Notes under the pieces: generated by a model
The model's database searches: none
Told to the model about the DNA's origin: nothing
Seen by the model: only the letters and a program-made list of their open reading frames with translations
Program-made: the position numbers and the translations under genes
From: Bacteroidaceae bacterium
GTDB taxonomy: Bacteria; Bacteroidota; Bacteroidia; Bacteroidales; Bacteroidaceae
Reading direction: 5' to 3'
DNA: 44,687 nucleotides
Assembly (NCBI GenBank): GCA_024398785.1
Contig: JAKSIO010000017.1
Location: 1-44,687, forward strand
Shown here: one piece after another, positions 18,577 through 27,939 of the stretch
Numbering within the stretch: position 1 is the stretch's first letter
Layout of the letters: each line of letters opens with the position of its first letter

Positions 18577-18579
18577 TGG

Positions 18580-19176
18580 TTATAATTTAATAAAGTTCTC
18601 CAATATGGTCTGGCCAACAGTTCCGCTTTTTTCAGGGTGAAACTGTGTGGCGTAAAAATTGTCTTTGTGCAGGGCTGCACTGAACGGTTCAATATAATCC
18701 GTAGTTGCTATGCTCCATTTGCAGACAGGAACATAGTAGCTGTGTACAAAATATACATAACTGTTGTTGTTCAAACCGTCAAACAAAGTGCTTTTGTAAT
18801 CTGATATGTTGTTCCAGCCCATGTGAGGAACTTTTTTGTCCCTGTCCATAGGGTTGAACTCAAACTTCAGTACAGGCTGGTCAAATATACCAAGACAGTC
18901 AACATTGCCTTCCAGGCTGTGCGCACACATAAGCTGTTGTCCAAGGCATATTCCAAGAACAGGCTGGCGCAAAGACTTGATCAACTGATCCAAACCGTGG
19001 TTTTTCAAATATGCCATTGTGGTCCCTGCCTCTCCGACACCGGGAAAAATTACTTTATCCGCTGCTTGTATCTGGGCCGGGTCATCTGTCAGAACAGCTT
19101 CTATTCCCAACCTTTTAAGTGCATGGTACACGGATTTTATGTTTCCTGCGTTGTACTTGATTATGGCTATGTTCAT
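18580..19176 (-). CDS. hisH: imidazole glycerol phosphate synthase, glutaminase subunit
   Basis: From the ATG at 19176 the protein has 198 residues, the usual size. Class I amidotransferase motifs are PGVGEAG, GICLGQQLM with nucleophile Cys77, and the His/Glu pair in TQFHPEKSG. It supplies ammonia to HisF. The frame opens earlier at 19227, but the extra 17 residues would run over the -7 promoter box at 19198-19205, and MNIAIIKYNAGN is the normal family start. This is the first gene of the eight-gene minus-strand unit. hisG, hisD, hisC and hisB are not in the window. Confidence 0.95.
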   Translation of the reverse strand: MNIAIIKYNAGNIKSVYHALKRLGIEAVLTDDPAQIQAADKVIFPGVGEAGTTMAYLKNHGLDQLIKSLRQPVLGICLGQQLMCAHSLEGNVDCLGIFDQPVLKFEFNPMDRDKKVPHMGWNNISDYKSTLFDGLNNNSYVYFVHSYYVPVCKWSIATTDYIEPFSAALHKDNFYATQFHPEKSGTVGQTILENFIKL

Positions 19177-19197
19177 ACCTGATTTTGTAAAAGCGCA

Positions 19198-19205
19198 CAA
19201 AGTTA
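19198..19205 (-). promoter_or_regulatory. -7 promoter element for the his-ftsE-lys-lepA unit
   Basis: TAACTTTG followed by TGC on the minus strand fits TAnnTTTG, 21 bp before the hisH ATG. No clear -33 TTG is found at the expected distance. No histidine-rich leader peptide or attenuator hairpin is visible in 19177-19260. Confidence 0.45.
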
Positions 19206-19251
19206 CAAAAAATAGGGCATTATTCATATATATAATAAAGAGAAAAAATGG

Positions 19252-19282
19252 TTGTGAGTTTTAATTAATATGACTAAATTTG
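19252..19282 (+). promoter_or_regulatory. promoter for ileS
   Basis: TTG (19252-19254), a 20 bp spacer and TAAATTTG (19275-19282) fit the consensus. The leader to the ATG is only about 30 bp, which leaves no room for a T-box. Confidence 0.65.
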
Positions 19283-19320
19283 CAAAATTTTACATAGAAA
19301 CAGCTAAACAGCAATAAATA

Positions 19321-22300
19321 ATGAACCAAAAGTTTACGGAACGTGGAATGTTGGACCTGTCTCAGGTCAACAAAGATGTGCTTGGCGAATGGCTGCAGGA
19401 AAGCCTTTTTGAACGCAGTATCAAGGAAAGAGAGGGTGCCCCTTCGTTTGTTTTTTATGAAGGACCTCCTTCGGCAAACGGCATGCCAGGTATTCACCAC
19501 GTAATGGCACGTACAATAAAGGACAGTTTCTGCCGCTATAAAACTATGTGCGGTTACAAGGTAAACCGCAAGGCCGGATGGGATACTCACGGACTTCCTG
19601 TTGAACTTGGTGTGGAAAAGAGCCTGAATATTACAAAAGAGGACATCGGTACAAAGATATCTGTTGATGATTATAACCGTCAGTGCCGTCTTGAGGTAAT
19701 GAAATATAAGGAAAAGTGGAGCGACCTTACACGCAAGATAGGATATTGGGTTGATCTTGAAGATCCTTACATTACTTATGACAACCGTTACATTGAATCT
19801 TTGTGGTGGTTGCTCAAGGAACTCTATAAGAAAGGATATCTTTACAAAGGTTATACAATACAGCCTTATTCACCGGCTGCCGGAACAGGTCTGTCAAGCC
19901 ACGAGCTGAACCAGCCCGGCTGTTATCGTGATGTGAAAGATACTACTGTCACCGCTCAGTTCCGCATAGTGAATCCAAAGCAGGAATGGACAAAATGGGG
20001 TAACGCTTATTTCCTTGCATGGACAACAACTCCATGGACATTGCCTTCAAATACAGCTCTCTGTGTTGGTAAAAAAATTGAATATGTTGCAGTAGAGACA
20101 TACAATCCTTACAGTGCTGAAAAAGAGTGTGTCATTCTTGCAAAGAACCGTCTTGGTGCATATTTCAGTGCAGACGGTGCAAATGCAGACATGGAGGCAT
20201 ACCAGAAAGGCGACAAGGTTGTTCCTTACCGTGTGATTGCCGAATACACTGGCGCAGATCTTCTTGATATAAAGTATGAACAGCTCTTCCCGTGGGTTAA
20301 ACCGGTTGATATGCAGGGAAAGGGACAGTTCAAAGTCAGTGACAAGGGCTTCCGTGTAATTCATGGAGACTATGTTACAACAGAAGACGGTACCGGTATT
20401 GTACATATTGCTCCTACGTTCGGTGCCGACGATGCTTTTGTAGCCAAGGCTGCCGGAATACCTTCACTTTACATGGTAACAAAGAAAGGCGAACCGCGTC
20501 CTATGGTTGACTTTACCGGTAAATACTGGTTGCAGAAAGATCTTGACCAGGCGTTCCTGAACGAATGTGTCAAAACCGATGCCTACGCCGAATATGAAGG
20601 CGCATATGTCAAGAATGCGTATAATCCGAAATATACCGTTAACGGTAAATACGATGCCGATGCTGCCCAGAAAGATGAAGATTTGAATATCTACATCTGT
20701 CTTAAGATGAAACAGGATGGCTCTGCTTTCAAAATAGAGAAACATGTTCACAACTATCCTCATTGCTGGCGTACCGACAAACCTGTAATCTATTATCCGC
20801 TTGACAGCTGGTTTATCAAGGCAAGCAGCGCCAAAGAGCGTATGTCTGAATTGAACAGAACCATAAAATGGAAACCTGAATCTACAGGTACCGGACGTTT
20901 CGGAAAATGGCTTGAGAATCTCAATGACTGGAATCTGAGCCGCTCACGCTATTGGGGAACTCCGCTTCCGATATGGCGTAACGATGATGGTGAGGAGATT
21001 TGCATAGGTTCTGTTGAAGAACTGTATAATGAGATTGAGAAATCTGTTGCAGCAGGTGTTATGAAGGCAAATCCTTTCAAGGAGAAGGATTTTGTTCCTG
21101 GAGACTACAGTGCTGCAAATTATGATAAGATTGACCTGCATCGTCCTTATGTTGACTACATTGTACTTGTGTCGGCATCGGGTAAGGAGTTAAAACGTGA
21201 AACTGACCTGATTGATGTATGGTTTGACAGTGGCGCAATGCCTTTTGCTCAGATGCACTATCCGTTTGAGAATAAAGATATTATTGATAACGGTACTGTT
21301 TATCCTGCAGACTTTATTGCCGAAGGTGTTGATCAGACACGCGGCTGGTTCTATACGTTGCACGCAATTTCAACTATGATAAAGGACAGTGTTGCGTATA
21401 AGGCTGTTATCTCAAACGGTCTTGTTCTTGACAAGAACGGAAATAAAATGAGCAAGCGTCTTGGTAACGCAGTGGAACCGTTCCAGGCTATTGAACAGTA
21501 CGGCAGCGATGCTCTGCGCTGGTACATGATTACCAATGCACAGCCTTGGGATAACCTTAAGTTTGATACTGAAGGTGTTACAGAATGTGTCCGTAAATTC
21601 TTCGGAACATTGCACAATACATATAAGTTCTTTGCCCAATATGCAAATGTTGATGGCTTTACAAGTCTTGAAGCACCTGTTAAACAATCTGATTTACAGG
21701 TTATTGACCGCTGGATATTGAGCGAACTCAATACTCTTGTCAAGGGTGTAAGCGAAAGTCTTGACGATTATGAACCTACACGTGCCGGCCGTCTTATCCA
21801 GGACTTTGTAAATGACTATCTGTCAAACTGGTATGTACACCTGACACGTGAGCGTTATTGGGGTAACGGTCTTTCAACAGACAAACTTGCTGCATATCAG
21901 ACTTTGTATAAGTGTCTTGAAACTGTTGCTCTGCTGATGGCCCCTATTGCTCCGTTCTATGCCGACCGTCTGTATCGCGATTTGCATGTAAACATTGACG
22001 GCGGTAAGAAATCCGTTCATCTGGCATTGTATCCAAAGTATGACAAAGACATGGTTGACAAGGAACTTGAAACCCGTATGGAACTTGCCCAGAAAATCAC
22101 ATCAATGGTTCTTGCGCTGCGCAAGCGTGATGATGTCAAGATAAATGTGCGCAAGCCTTTGCAGAAAATTCTGATTCCTGCCGATGCCGTATTGCGTTCA
22201 CACCTTGAGCCTGTCAGCGAACTGATTCGCGGTGAGGTTAATGTGAAAGAGATTGAATTTGCGGGAGAAGGTGATAACGGTATTCTTGTCAAGAAAGTAA

Positions 22301-22815
22301 AATGTAACTTCAAACTTTTGGGAAAACGTTTTGGAGCTCTTATGAAAGGAGTGGCCGCTGCTGTTCAGAATATGTCTCAGAAAGACATTGCCCAGCTGCA
22401 GGAAAACGGCGAATTCACATTCAATATTGACGGAGTTGAGGCTGTTGTCAATACAACCGAAGTTGAAATATTCAGTCAGGATATTCCGGGTTGGGTTGTT
22501 TCCAATGACGGTGTTCTTACTGTTGCACTTGATATTCAGCTCACACCGGAACTTGAACGCGAAGGTCTTGCACGTGAACTGAAGAAACGTATTCAGGATA
22601 TGCGCAAGCAGAAAGGACTTGAAATTACAGACCGTATTAACGTAGAGATAGGTGCTGACAGTAAAATAGAGGAGGTTCTTGGAGAGTGGAGCGAATGGAT
22701 TTCACGACAAGTACTTGCCGACAGATTAACTATATTGCCTGTAGAGAAAATGGCAGGCGTTGAGAGTGTAACAATTGATGAAATATCAGTATTGATTAAT
22801 ATTGAAAAAAACTAA
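19321..22815 (+). CDS. ileS: isoleucyl-tRNA synthetase
   Basis: The 1164-residue class I synthetase has the HIGH-type motif in SANGMPGIHHVMAR (His59-His60), the editing (CP1) insertion starting near LAWTTTPWTLPSNTA (about residue 240), and KMSKR at residues 709-713. A long C-terminal extension follows (anticodon-binding domain, then a region with LTPELEREGLARE). The length and the form of the HIGH motif indicate the longer, eukaryote-like IleRS type found in Bacteroidetes, which is often less sensitive to mupirocin; that last point is family knowledge. It starts a four-gene unit with the DksA-type gene, lspA and the DUF4296 gene. Confidence 0.97.
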   Translation: MNQKFTERGMLDLSQVNKDVLGEWLQESLFERSIKEREGAPSFVFYEGPPSANGMPGIHHVMARTIKDSFCRYKTMCGYKVNRKAGWDTHGLPVELGVEKSLNITKEDIGTKISVDDYNRQCRLEVMKYKEKWSDLTRKIGYWVDLEDPYITYDNRYIESLWWLLKELYKKGYLYKGYTIQPYSPAAGTGLSSHELNQPGCYRDVKDTTVTAQFRIVNPKQEWTKWGNAYFLAWTTTPWTLPSNTALCVGKKIEYVAVETYNPYSAEKECVILAKNRLGAYFSADGANADMEAYQKGDKVVPYRVIAEYTGADLLDIKYEQLFPWVKPVDMQGKGQFKVSDKGFRVIHGDYVTTEDGTGIVHIAPTFGADDAFVAKAAGIPSLYMVTKKGEPRPMVDFTGKYWLQKDLDQAFLNECVKTDAYAEYEGAYVKNAYNPKYTVNGKYDADAAQKDEDLNIYICLKMKQDGSAFKIEKHVHNYPHCWRTDKPVIYYPLDSWFIKASSAKERMSELNRTIKWKPESTGTGRFGKWLENLNDWNLSRSRYWGTPLPIWRNDDGEEICIGSVEELYNEIEKSVAAGVMKANPFKEKDFVPGDYSAANYDKIDLHRPYVDYIVLVSASGKELKRETDLIDVWFDSGAMPFAQMHYPFENKDIIDNGTVYPADFIAEGVDQTRGWFYTLHAISTMIKDSVAYKAVISNGLVLDKNGNKMSKRLGNAVEPFQAIEQYGSDALRWYMITNAQPWDNLKFDTEGVTECVRKFFGTLHNTYKFFAQYANVDGFTSLEAPVKQSDLQVIDRWILSELNTLVKGVSESLDDYEPTRAGRLIQDFVNDYLSNWYVHLTRERYWGNGLSTDKLAAYQTLYKCLETVALLMAPIAPFYADRLYRDLHVNIDGGKKSVHLALYPKYDKDMVDKELETRMELAQKITSMVLALRKRDDVKINVRKPLQKILIPADAVLRSHLEPVSELIRGEVNVKEIEFAGEGDNGILVKKVKCNFKLLGKRFGALMKGVAAAVQNMSQKDIAQLQENGEFTFNIDGVEAVVNTTEVEIFSQDIPGWVVSNDGVLTVALDIQLTPELEREGLARELKKRIQDMRKQKGLEITDRINVEIGADSKIEEVLGEWSEWISRQVLADRLTILPVEKMAGVESVTIDEISVLINIEKN

Positions 22816-22820
22816 ATGTT

Positions 22821-23204
22821 ATGGAAAAACGTCATTATTCAGATGTAGAGTTGGATGAATTCCGTAGAGTAATAACAGAAAAACTGGATTTGTCTTTGAG
22901 AGATTATGAAGTGTTGAAAGCATCATTGATGAACACTGATAATAATCGTGCAGAAGATACTGCTCCCACTTACAAGGTTCTTGAAGAAGGTGCAAATACA
23001 TTGTCAAAAGAGGAAACAACCCGTTTGGCTCAGCGCCAGATGAAGTTCATACAATCATTGCAGGCTGCACTTGTCCGCATTGAAAACAAGACATATGGTG
23101 TTTGCCGTGAGTGCGGTGAACTGATTCCTAAGGAACGTCTTAATGCTGTTCCTCATGCAACCTTGTGTATAAAGTGTAAGGAAGCACAAAACAAACGTAA
23201 ATAA
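22821..23204 (+). CDS. TraR/DksA-type C4 zinc-finger protein
   Basis: The 127-residue protein has an N-terminal coiled-coil part (residues about 10-90, including RLAQRQMKFIQSLQAALVRI) and a C-terminal C4 zinc finger with Cys95, Cys98, Cys116 and Cys119 (CRECGELIPKERL...CIKC). This is the DksA/TraR architecture, which acts in the RNA polymerase secondary channel. The coiled-coil tip lacks an obvious DksA-type Asp-x-x-Asp-x-Ala, so a DksA-like regulator is likely but not proven. It is 5 bp after ileS and 8 bp before lspA, a conserved Bacteroidetes arrangement. Confidence 0.88.
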   Translation: MEKRHYSDVELDEFRRVITEKLDLSLRDYEVLKASLMNTDNNRAEDTAPTYKVLEEGANTLSKEETTRLAQRQMKFIQSLQAALVRIENKTYGVCRECGELIPKERLNAVPHATLCIKCKEAQNKRK

Positions 23205-23212
23205 GACTGTTC

Positions 23213-23932
23213 ATGGGATCAGGAAAGAAAAAAATCAAAGATCCGATAAAACACAACCATAGAGTTGTTACATGGCTCATTATATGTGCTTTGATTATTG
23301 ATCAGGCATCCAAGATTCTTGTCAAGACTCATATGCTTCTTGGTAATGAACATGCGATAGATATATTGCCGTGGTTCAAGATATGTTTTGTGGAGAACAA
23401 CGGAATGGCTTTCGGTATGGAACTTGGCGGATTGGGCGGAAAGTTGTTTCTGTCATTGTTCCGAATTGCCGTCATAAGTCTGTTTATTGTTGCCATCAAC
23501 AAACTTATCAAGACGAAAGAATTTTCTACCGGTTTCCTGAGATGCCTTGCATTGGTTGTTGCCGGTGCCACAGGTAATATCTTTGACTCTTTGTTCTATG
23601 GTATCATGTTCAATGAGAGCGGTATCTACGCAGGCGGTGTTTCAAAGTTTGTAGGCTTTGGTATTGGAGAAGGATATGCTCCTATGCTGTACGGTAAGGT
23701 TGTGGATATGCTTTATTTCCCATTGTTCACATTCCCGGACTGGTTCCCGATATGGGGTGGCCGGATTTTTTTCAGTCCTGTTTTCAATTTTGCCGATGTA
23801 TGTATTACATGCGGTGTATTGCTTTTGCTTCTGTTCTACAGGCAGTCTCTTACACGTGCCTTTTCTTATATTGACAAACAGCACATCAAGGACTATTTTG
23901 CCAAAAAGAAGGACAATAGTAATGAAGAATAA
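23213..23932 (+). CDS. lspA: lipoprotein signal peptidase II
   Basis: The 239-residue inner-membrane aspartic peptidase has four predicted membrane spans. Catalytic Asp125 is in GATGNIFDSL and Asp195 in VFNFADVC, both in the canonical LspA motifs. FVENNGMAFGM is the third conserved box. It cleaves the prolipoprotein before the lipidated Cys. It is longer than E. coli LspA (164 residues) because of an insert between the two Asp motifs and an N-terminal basic extension, as usual in Bacteroidetes. The next gene, a lipoprotein, starts inside its last codons. Confidence 0.95.
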   Translation: MGSGKKKIKDPIKHNHRVVTWLIICALIIDQASKILVKTHMLLGNEHAIDILPWFKICFVENNGMAFGMELGGLGGKLFLSLFRIAVISLFIVAINKLIKTKEFSTGFLRCLALVVAGATGNIFDSLFYGIMFNESGIYAGGVSKFVGFGIGEGYAPMLYGKVVDMLYFPLFTFPDWFPIWGGRIFFSPVFNFADVCITCGVLLLLLFYRQSLTRAFSYIDKQHIKDYFAKKKDNSNEE

Positions 23933-24749
23933 CATATCGTTGACAAGGGTAGGTCTTTTGATCTGTGTTTCCTTTCTGTTCATAGGCTGTAAACCTACCA
24001 GACCAAAAGATATTCTTTCACCCAAGGTGATGGAACAGGTTCTGTATGAATACCACATGGTACAGGCTCTGGAAGTTTCCGTGTCAAATGATAAGAAGTA
24101 TGAACTGGACTATTATTATTCATACATATATCAGCATAATAACATTACTGAGGCCCAGCTTAATCATTCATTGAAATGGTATTCCCGTCATCCTGATGAT
24201 TTTTATGAAATCTATGAACGGATGTCAAAACGTGCCGAAAAGGATTGGAGTTCCTCGGCATCCATACTTGAAAGACAGCACAGGGTTTCTTTCCGTGTAG
24301 AATCGGGAGATAATGTGGACTTGTGGTATCTGCCTCATTCCAATGCTATGGGAAACCATGACCTGATGCGTACCATGACTTTTGCAATTACAGCAGACAC
24401 AACATTCTATTTGGGTGACAGTATATTTTGGGAAATGAATCCGTTGTTTGTGAAAAACAGAGATACTGTAAACTGTAATTCACAGCACACTCCATCTTTG
24501 TATCTGTCGTTGAATTTATTATACAGAAATCAGGAAACAGTGTTTGACACTCTTGTCAGTGTGTCTGATTCTCTTTGTTTCGGTTTCAAACTGCATGATA
24601 TCAATTCACTGTCAAGAATTGAAGGTGCCGTCCAGTATCTTCCTGATCCTGATGCCAAAGCATCATTCCTTATTCTGGATGACATTCATCTTATGCGCAA
24701 GCATAACAATACTGCTCCGGCCGCTCCGGCAACTAAAAAAATCAAATGA
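23922..24749 (+). CDS. DUF4296 lipoprotein
   Basis: The 275-residue protein begins at the ATG at 23922, overlapping lspA by 11 bp. An earlier in-frame opening inside lspA is not credible because MKNNISL...LFIGC is a proper lipoprotein signal (Cys at residue 20). The N-terminal third (PKDILSPKVMEQVLYEYHMVQA, read in two parts) resembles the DUF4296 domain found next to lspA across Bacteroidetes. The tail is Pro/Ala/Lys rich. Function is unknown. Its position in the ileS-dksA-lspA unit suggests an envelope role and it is itself a substrate of the peptidase encoded upstream. Confidence 0.8.
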   Translation: MKNNISLTRVGLLICVSFLFIGCKPTRPKDILSPKVMEQVLYEYHMVQALEVSVSNDKKYELDYYYSYIYQHNNITEAQLNHSLKWYSRHPDDFYEIYERMSKRAEKDWSSSASILERQHRVSFRVESGDNVDLWYLPHSNAMGNHDLMRTMTFAITADTTFYLGDSIFWEMNPLFVKNRDTVNCNSQHTPSLYLSLNLLYRNQETVFDTLVSVSDSLCFGFKLHDINSLSRIEGAVQYLPDPDAKASFLILDDIHLMRKHNNTAPAAPATKKIK

Positions 24750-24754
24750 TTCGG

Positions 24755-25513
24755 CTAGTGGGTCCTTCTACGGAATTCTGAGCAGACTATTGCTGTAGCT
24801 ATAGCTACATTCAGAGATTCCGATGTTGTTTCTCCAACTGGGAAAGAGGGTATCAGCAAAGACTGGTTGATATACGAACGGATTTGTTGTGAAATTCCGT
24901 TACCTTCATTTCCCATTACTATGATACCATTGTTTTGCAGTGGGGTGGAATATATGTTTTCGCCGTCAAGCAGAGTACCGTAAACAGGTGTTGTTTTATC
25001 CAGTTCAGCAAAAAAATCATTCAGATCACAGTAGTGCATGTGTACACGTGCCAGGGCTCCCATTGTAGCCTGTACTGTTTTGGGGGCGTAGGCATCGGCT
25101 GTCTGTTGCGAACAGACTATATCTTTTATTCCAAACCAATCTGCAATTCTGATTATGGTTCCAACATTTCCCGGGTCCTGTACGCCATCAAGAACCAGAA
25201 CAAGATTATGATTGGCAATGTCAGTGTCAAGCTTGTAATCAGGTATGTGAAACAATGCTAATACCTGTTGCGGCGTACGTAACAGACTGGCACGCTCAAG
25301 TTCATCCTGGGTTACAATATCAGTTTCCGGAGCATGAAACAGATTCCGGTTGTTTTCTGCCCAGGATTGCGTTGCTGCAATGTATTGTGGCTTGAAAGAC
25401 TGCATTAAGTCAGCCACAAGTTTGGGGCCTTCTGCAAGAAAAAGTCCTGTTTCGTTTCTGAACCGTTTATGCTCTAATGAACCAATCAGTTTTATTTTTG
25501 ATTTACTTATCAT
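24755..25513 (-). CDS. SpoU/TrmH-family RNA 2'-O-methyltransferase
   Basis: The 252 residues from the ATG at 25513 comprise an RNA-binding N-terminal part (IKLIGSLEHKRFRNETGLFLAEGPKLV) and a knotted SpoU methylase domain. SpoU motifs are LDGVQDPGNVGTIIRIADWFG (motif 1), IIVMGNEGNGIS (motif 2) and IPSFPVGETTSESLNVAIATAI (motif 3, shown here as separate elements in order). It methylates a ribose in rRNA or tRNA using S-adenosylmethionine. A frame extension to 25645 is rejected because a TAAATTTG promoter box lies within it. The gene is divergent from the TamL-like gene and converges with the DUF4296 gene. Confidence 0.92.
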   Translation of the reverse strand: MISKSKIKLIGSLEHKRFRNETGLFLAEGPKLVADLMQSFKPQYIAATQSWAENNRNLFHAPETDIVTQDELERASLLRTPQQVLALFHIPDYKLDTDIANHNLVLVLDGVQDPGNVGTIIRIADWFGIKDIVCSQQTADAYAPKTVQATMGALARVHMHYCDLNDFFAELDKTTPVYGTLLDGENIYSTPLQNNGIIVMGNEGNGISQQIRSYINQSLLIPSFPVGETTSESLNVAIATAIVCSEFRRRTH

Positions 25514-25554
25514 ATTGTTGATAATTTGAATGCAAAATAACATAAATTTTGCGA

Positions 25555-25562
25555 CAAATTTA
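25555..25562 (-). promoter_or_regulatory. -7 promoter element for the SpoU methylase
   Basis: TAAATTTG on the minus strand, 41 bp before the ATG at 25513. No -33 element at the normal distance is obvious. Confidence 0.45.
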
Positions 25563-25563
25563 G

Positions 25564-25571
25564 TATCTTCG
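25564..25571 (+). promoter_or_regulatory. possible -7 element for the TamL-like gene
   Basis: TATCTTCG matches TAnnTTTG at seven of eight positions and lies 16 bp before the ATG at 25588. It is adjacent to, and divergent from, the methylase promoter box. No -33 element is seen. Confidence 0.35.
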
Positions 25572-25587
25572 CTCAATTTATGGTAAT

Positions 25588-27915
25588 ATGGTAAAAAGTG
25601 TCCTGAAAATTCTTTTCTGTATGTTGTCGGTACTGATTCTGACAACAGGGTGCTCCATATACAAGAATGTACCGCAGGACAGCTATCTCTTGGATAAAAT
25701 TGCAGTTTCGGTTGAAAAAAATTCTGAGAGTGCCATTATTTCCAAGAACAGCATGAAATCATACGTTTATCAGCAACCCAATAGAAAATGGTTCGGTTTC
25801 TGGCGTGTCCCAATCAGGTTCAATTCAATGTTTGGGGAACGCAAGAAAAAGAAAGATGGCAAATCCGTTTTCAAGAAAATCGGGCAGCCGCCGGTCATTT
25901 ATAACGAACGTATGACCGAGTTGTCCTGTCAGGATATCAGTAAGGCTCTATTTGACAATGGATATCTGCATGCAACTGCTGAACCCAAGGTTGAACATTA
26001 TAAAAAACCGAGAGTAAAAGTAACATATCTCATTACTCCGAACGAACAATATAAGATCCAGCATATTGAGCGTGTGGTACGTGACAAGTCTATCGAGAAT
26101 ATAATTCTTGAAGACACGGTCAATTCATTTGTCGGCATCGGCACTCCGTTCTCATCCAAAATTCTTGATCAGGAACGCTCACGTATTGCCGATATGATGC
26201 ATAAGAAGGGATATTTCCATTTCAACCGCAATCATGTCTGGTTTGTTGCTGATACGCTTTCAGGATCTGTTGATGTTGATGTAACCATGTACGTTGAACC
26301 TGATATCGATGAAGTTAACAAGGTTGAGAAAAATCATGGTATCTATTCTTTGGGAAATATTGAATACATATTCACAGACGATGCCACTTTTTCCAATGAT
26401 TATAAGACAAAGTACAAATCTGACTCTTTTGATGGTTATTCCGTATATTACAGAAAACGCAGAATACTCAGACCAAGAATATTGGACAAGCATACAGTAT
26501 TGCGCAGTGGAATGATTTACAATGTTGATTCGTTGGAGAGTACGCGTTCTTCTCTGGCAAAGTTGTCAATAGTTAAGTATCCCCATTATGAAGTCGTTGA
26601 ACGTGAGCAGGAAAAAGTTCTTGATACAAAAGTATATCTGGTTACAAATCCCGCAAATAGTGTCAAACTTCAGGTTGAAGGTACAAATACGGCCGGTGAT
26701 TTAGGTGCCGCCGCCCTGTTGTCCTGGTCAAACAGAAACCTGTTTGGCGGTTCTGAACTTTTGACTGTGACAGTGCGTGGTGCGTACGAAGCAATCAATA
26801 ATCTGCCTGGATATTCAAACAATGTAAACAGCTATCTTGAACATGGTATTGAGGCGAAACTGGAAATTCCGCAACTGGTCATTCCGTTTGTCAGTGACAA
26901 ATTTTACAGAAATTCCATCACAACTACCAGGTTTGACCTGCAGGTAAATATGCAACAGCGTCCGGAATTCAACAAACAGGTCTATTCAGGAGGCTGGAGT
27001 TACAGTTGGAATCAGACTGGCGGACAAAAACATAATATTGATCTGTTGGGAATCAACTATCTTACCGTTCCATGGATATCCGATACATTCAAGAATGAGT
27101 ATCTTGATCCTATCAAGAGTACAAATTCAATTATCAGATACAACTATGAGGATCTGTTTATATTCAACTGGGGCTATTCATTTTTCTACACCTCAGCATG
27201 GGATAACAATATGAGACCGTTCCAGTTTTATATCCGTACAAGTGCCGAAACTGCAGGAAATCTGTTGCAGGGTGTAAGTAAGTTGTTTAAAGCCAATAAG
27301 AATTCCGATGGTCAGTATGAGATAGGAAATATCGCTTATGCCCAGTACATCAAACATGATTTTCAGTTTGTGGGAGACTGGCGCTTGAGCAACAAGCAGC
27401 ATCTTTTGTTTGATTTTGCTTACGGTATTGCCTATCCGTACGGAAATTCCCAGTCATTACCATTTGAAAAACGATATTTCGCCGGTGGAGCAAACAGTGT
27501 CCGCGGATGGCAGGTAAGGGAACTCGGACCGGGTAATCTGACATCGCAGGACCGGCATATTGATTATATCAAGCAATCTGGTGATATAAAACTGTTTGCC
27601 AGCCTTGAATACCGTGCCCACATTTTCTGGAAACTGAAAGGCGCATTCTTTATAGATGCCGGTAATATATGGACTATCAAGAAATATGATGAGCAGCCGG
27701 GCGGTGAATTTGACTTTGGCAAGTTTTACAAACAGATTGCAGTATCATACGGCTTGGGTCTGCGTCTTGATCTTGATTTTCTTGTATTGCGTGTTGATGC
27801 CGCAATGAAAGCATTGAATCCTGTCTATGAATCAGGATCCAACCGTTATCCTATAATAAATCCGAACTTCGGACGGGATTTTGCTTATCACATTGCAGTA
27901 GGATATCCGTTCTAA
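25588..27915 (+). CDS. TamA/BamA-like outer-membrane lipoprotein (TamL type)
   Basis: The 775-residue protein has a lipobox (LTTGCS, Cys at about 22), POTRA-like repeats in the N-terminal half (about residues 30-350), and an Omp85 beta-barrel from about 375. The barrel carries the lid-loop motif NSVRGW (near residue 637) and ends with the aromatic C-terminal strand VGYPF. A lipidated TamA-like protein is characteristic of Bacteroidetes (TamL), which works with TamB in envelope assembly. No tamB lies in the window. It is followed after 24 bp by the MBL-fold hydrolase and is divergent from the SpoU methylase, a familiar order in this group. Confidence 0.88.
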   Translation: MVKSVLKILFCMLSVLILTTGCSIYKNVPQDSYLLDKIAVSVEKNSESAIISKNSMKSYVYQQPNRKWFGFWRVPIRFNSMFGERKKKKDGKSVFKKIGQPPVIYNERMTELSCQDISKALFDNGYLHATAEPKVEHYKKPRVKVTYLITPNEQYKIQHIERVVRDKSIENIILEDTVNSFVGIGTPFSSKILDQERSRIADMMHKKGYFHFNRNHVWFVADTLSGSVDVDVTMYVEPDIDEVNKVEKNHGIYSLGNIEYIFTDDATFSNDYKTKYKSDSFDGYSVYYRKRRILRPRILDKHTVLRSGMIYNVDSLESTRSSLAKLSIVKYPHYEVVEREQEKVLDTKVYLVTNPANSVKLQVEGTNTAGDLGAAALLSWSNRNLFGGSELLTVTVRGAYEAINNLPGYSNNVNSYLEHGIEAKLEIPQLVIPFVSDKFYRNSITTTRFDLQVNMQQRPEFNKQVYSGGWSYSWNQTGGQKHNIDLLGINYLTVPWISDTFKNEYLDPIKSTNSIIRYNYEDLFIFNWGYSFFYTSAWDNNMRPFQFYIRTSAETAGNLLQGVSKLFKANKNSDGQYEIGNIAYAQYIKHDFQFVGDWRLSNKQHLLFDFAYGIAYPYGNSQSLPFEKRYFAGGANSVRGWQVRELGPGNLTSQDRHIDYIKQSGDIKLFASLEYRAHIFWKLKGAFFIDAGNIWTIKKYDEQPGGEFDFGKFYKQIAVSYGLGLRLDLDFLVLRVDAAMKALNPVYESGSNRYPIINPNFGRDFAYHIAVGYPF

Positions 27916-27939
27916 TTTTTTTGAGAAGTAATATAAAAT

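Noticed and set aside
19283..19320. T-box or attenuator before ileS
   Set aside because: The leader after the promoter is about 30 bp, too short for specifier and antiterminator stems.
23658..23921. Extended DUF4296 protein starting within lspA
   Set aside because: The extension would bury the lipoprotein signal that begins at 23922.
25514..25645. Longer N-terminus for the SpoU methylase
   Set aside because: It would need a TTG start inside the TamL-like gene and would cover the methylase promoter box; the added residues do not resemble the family.
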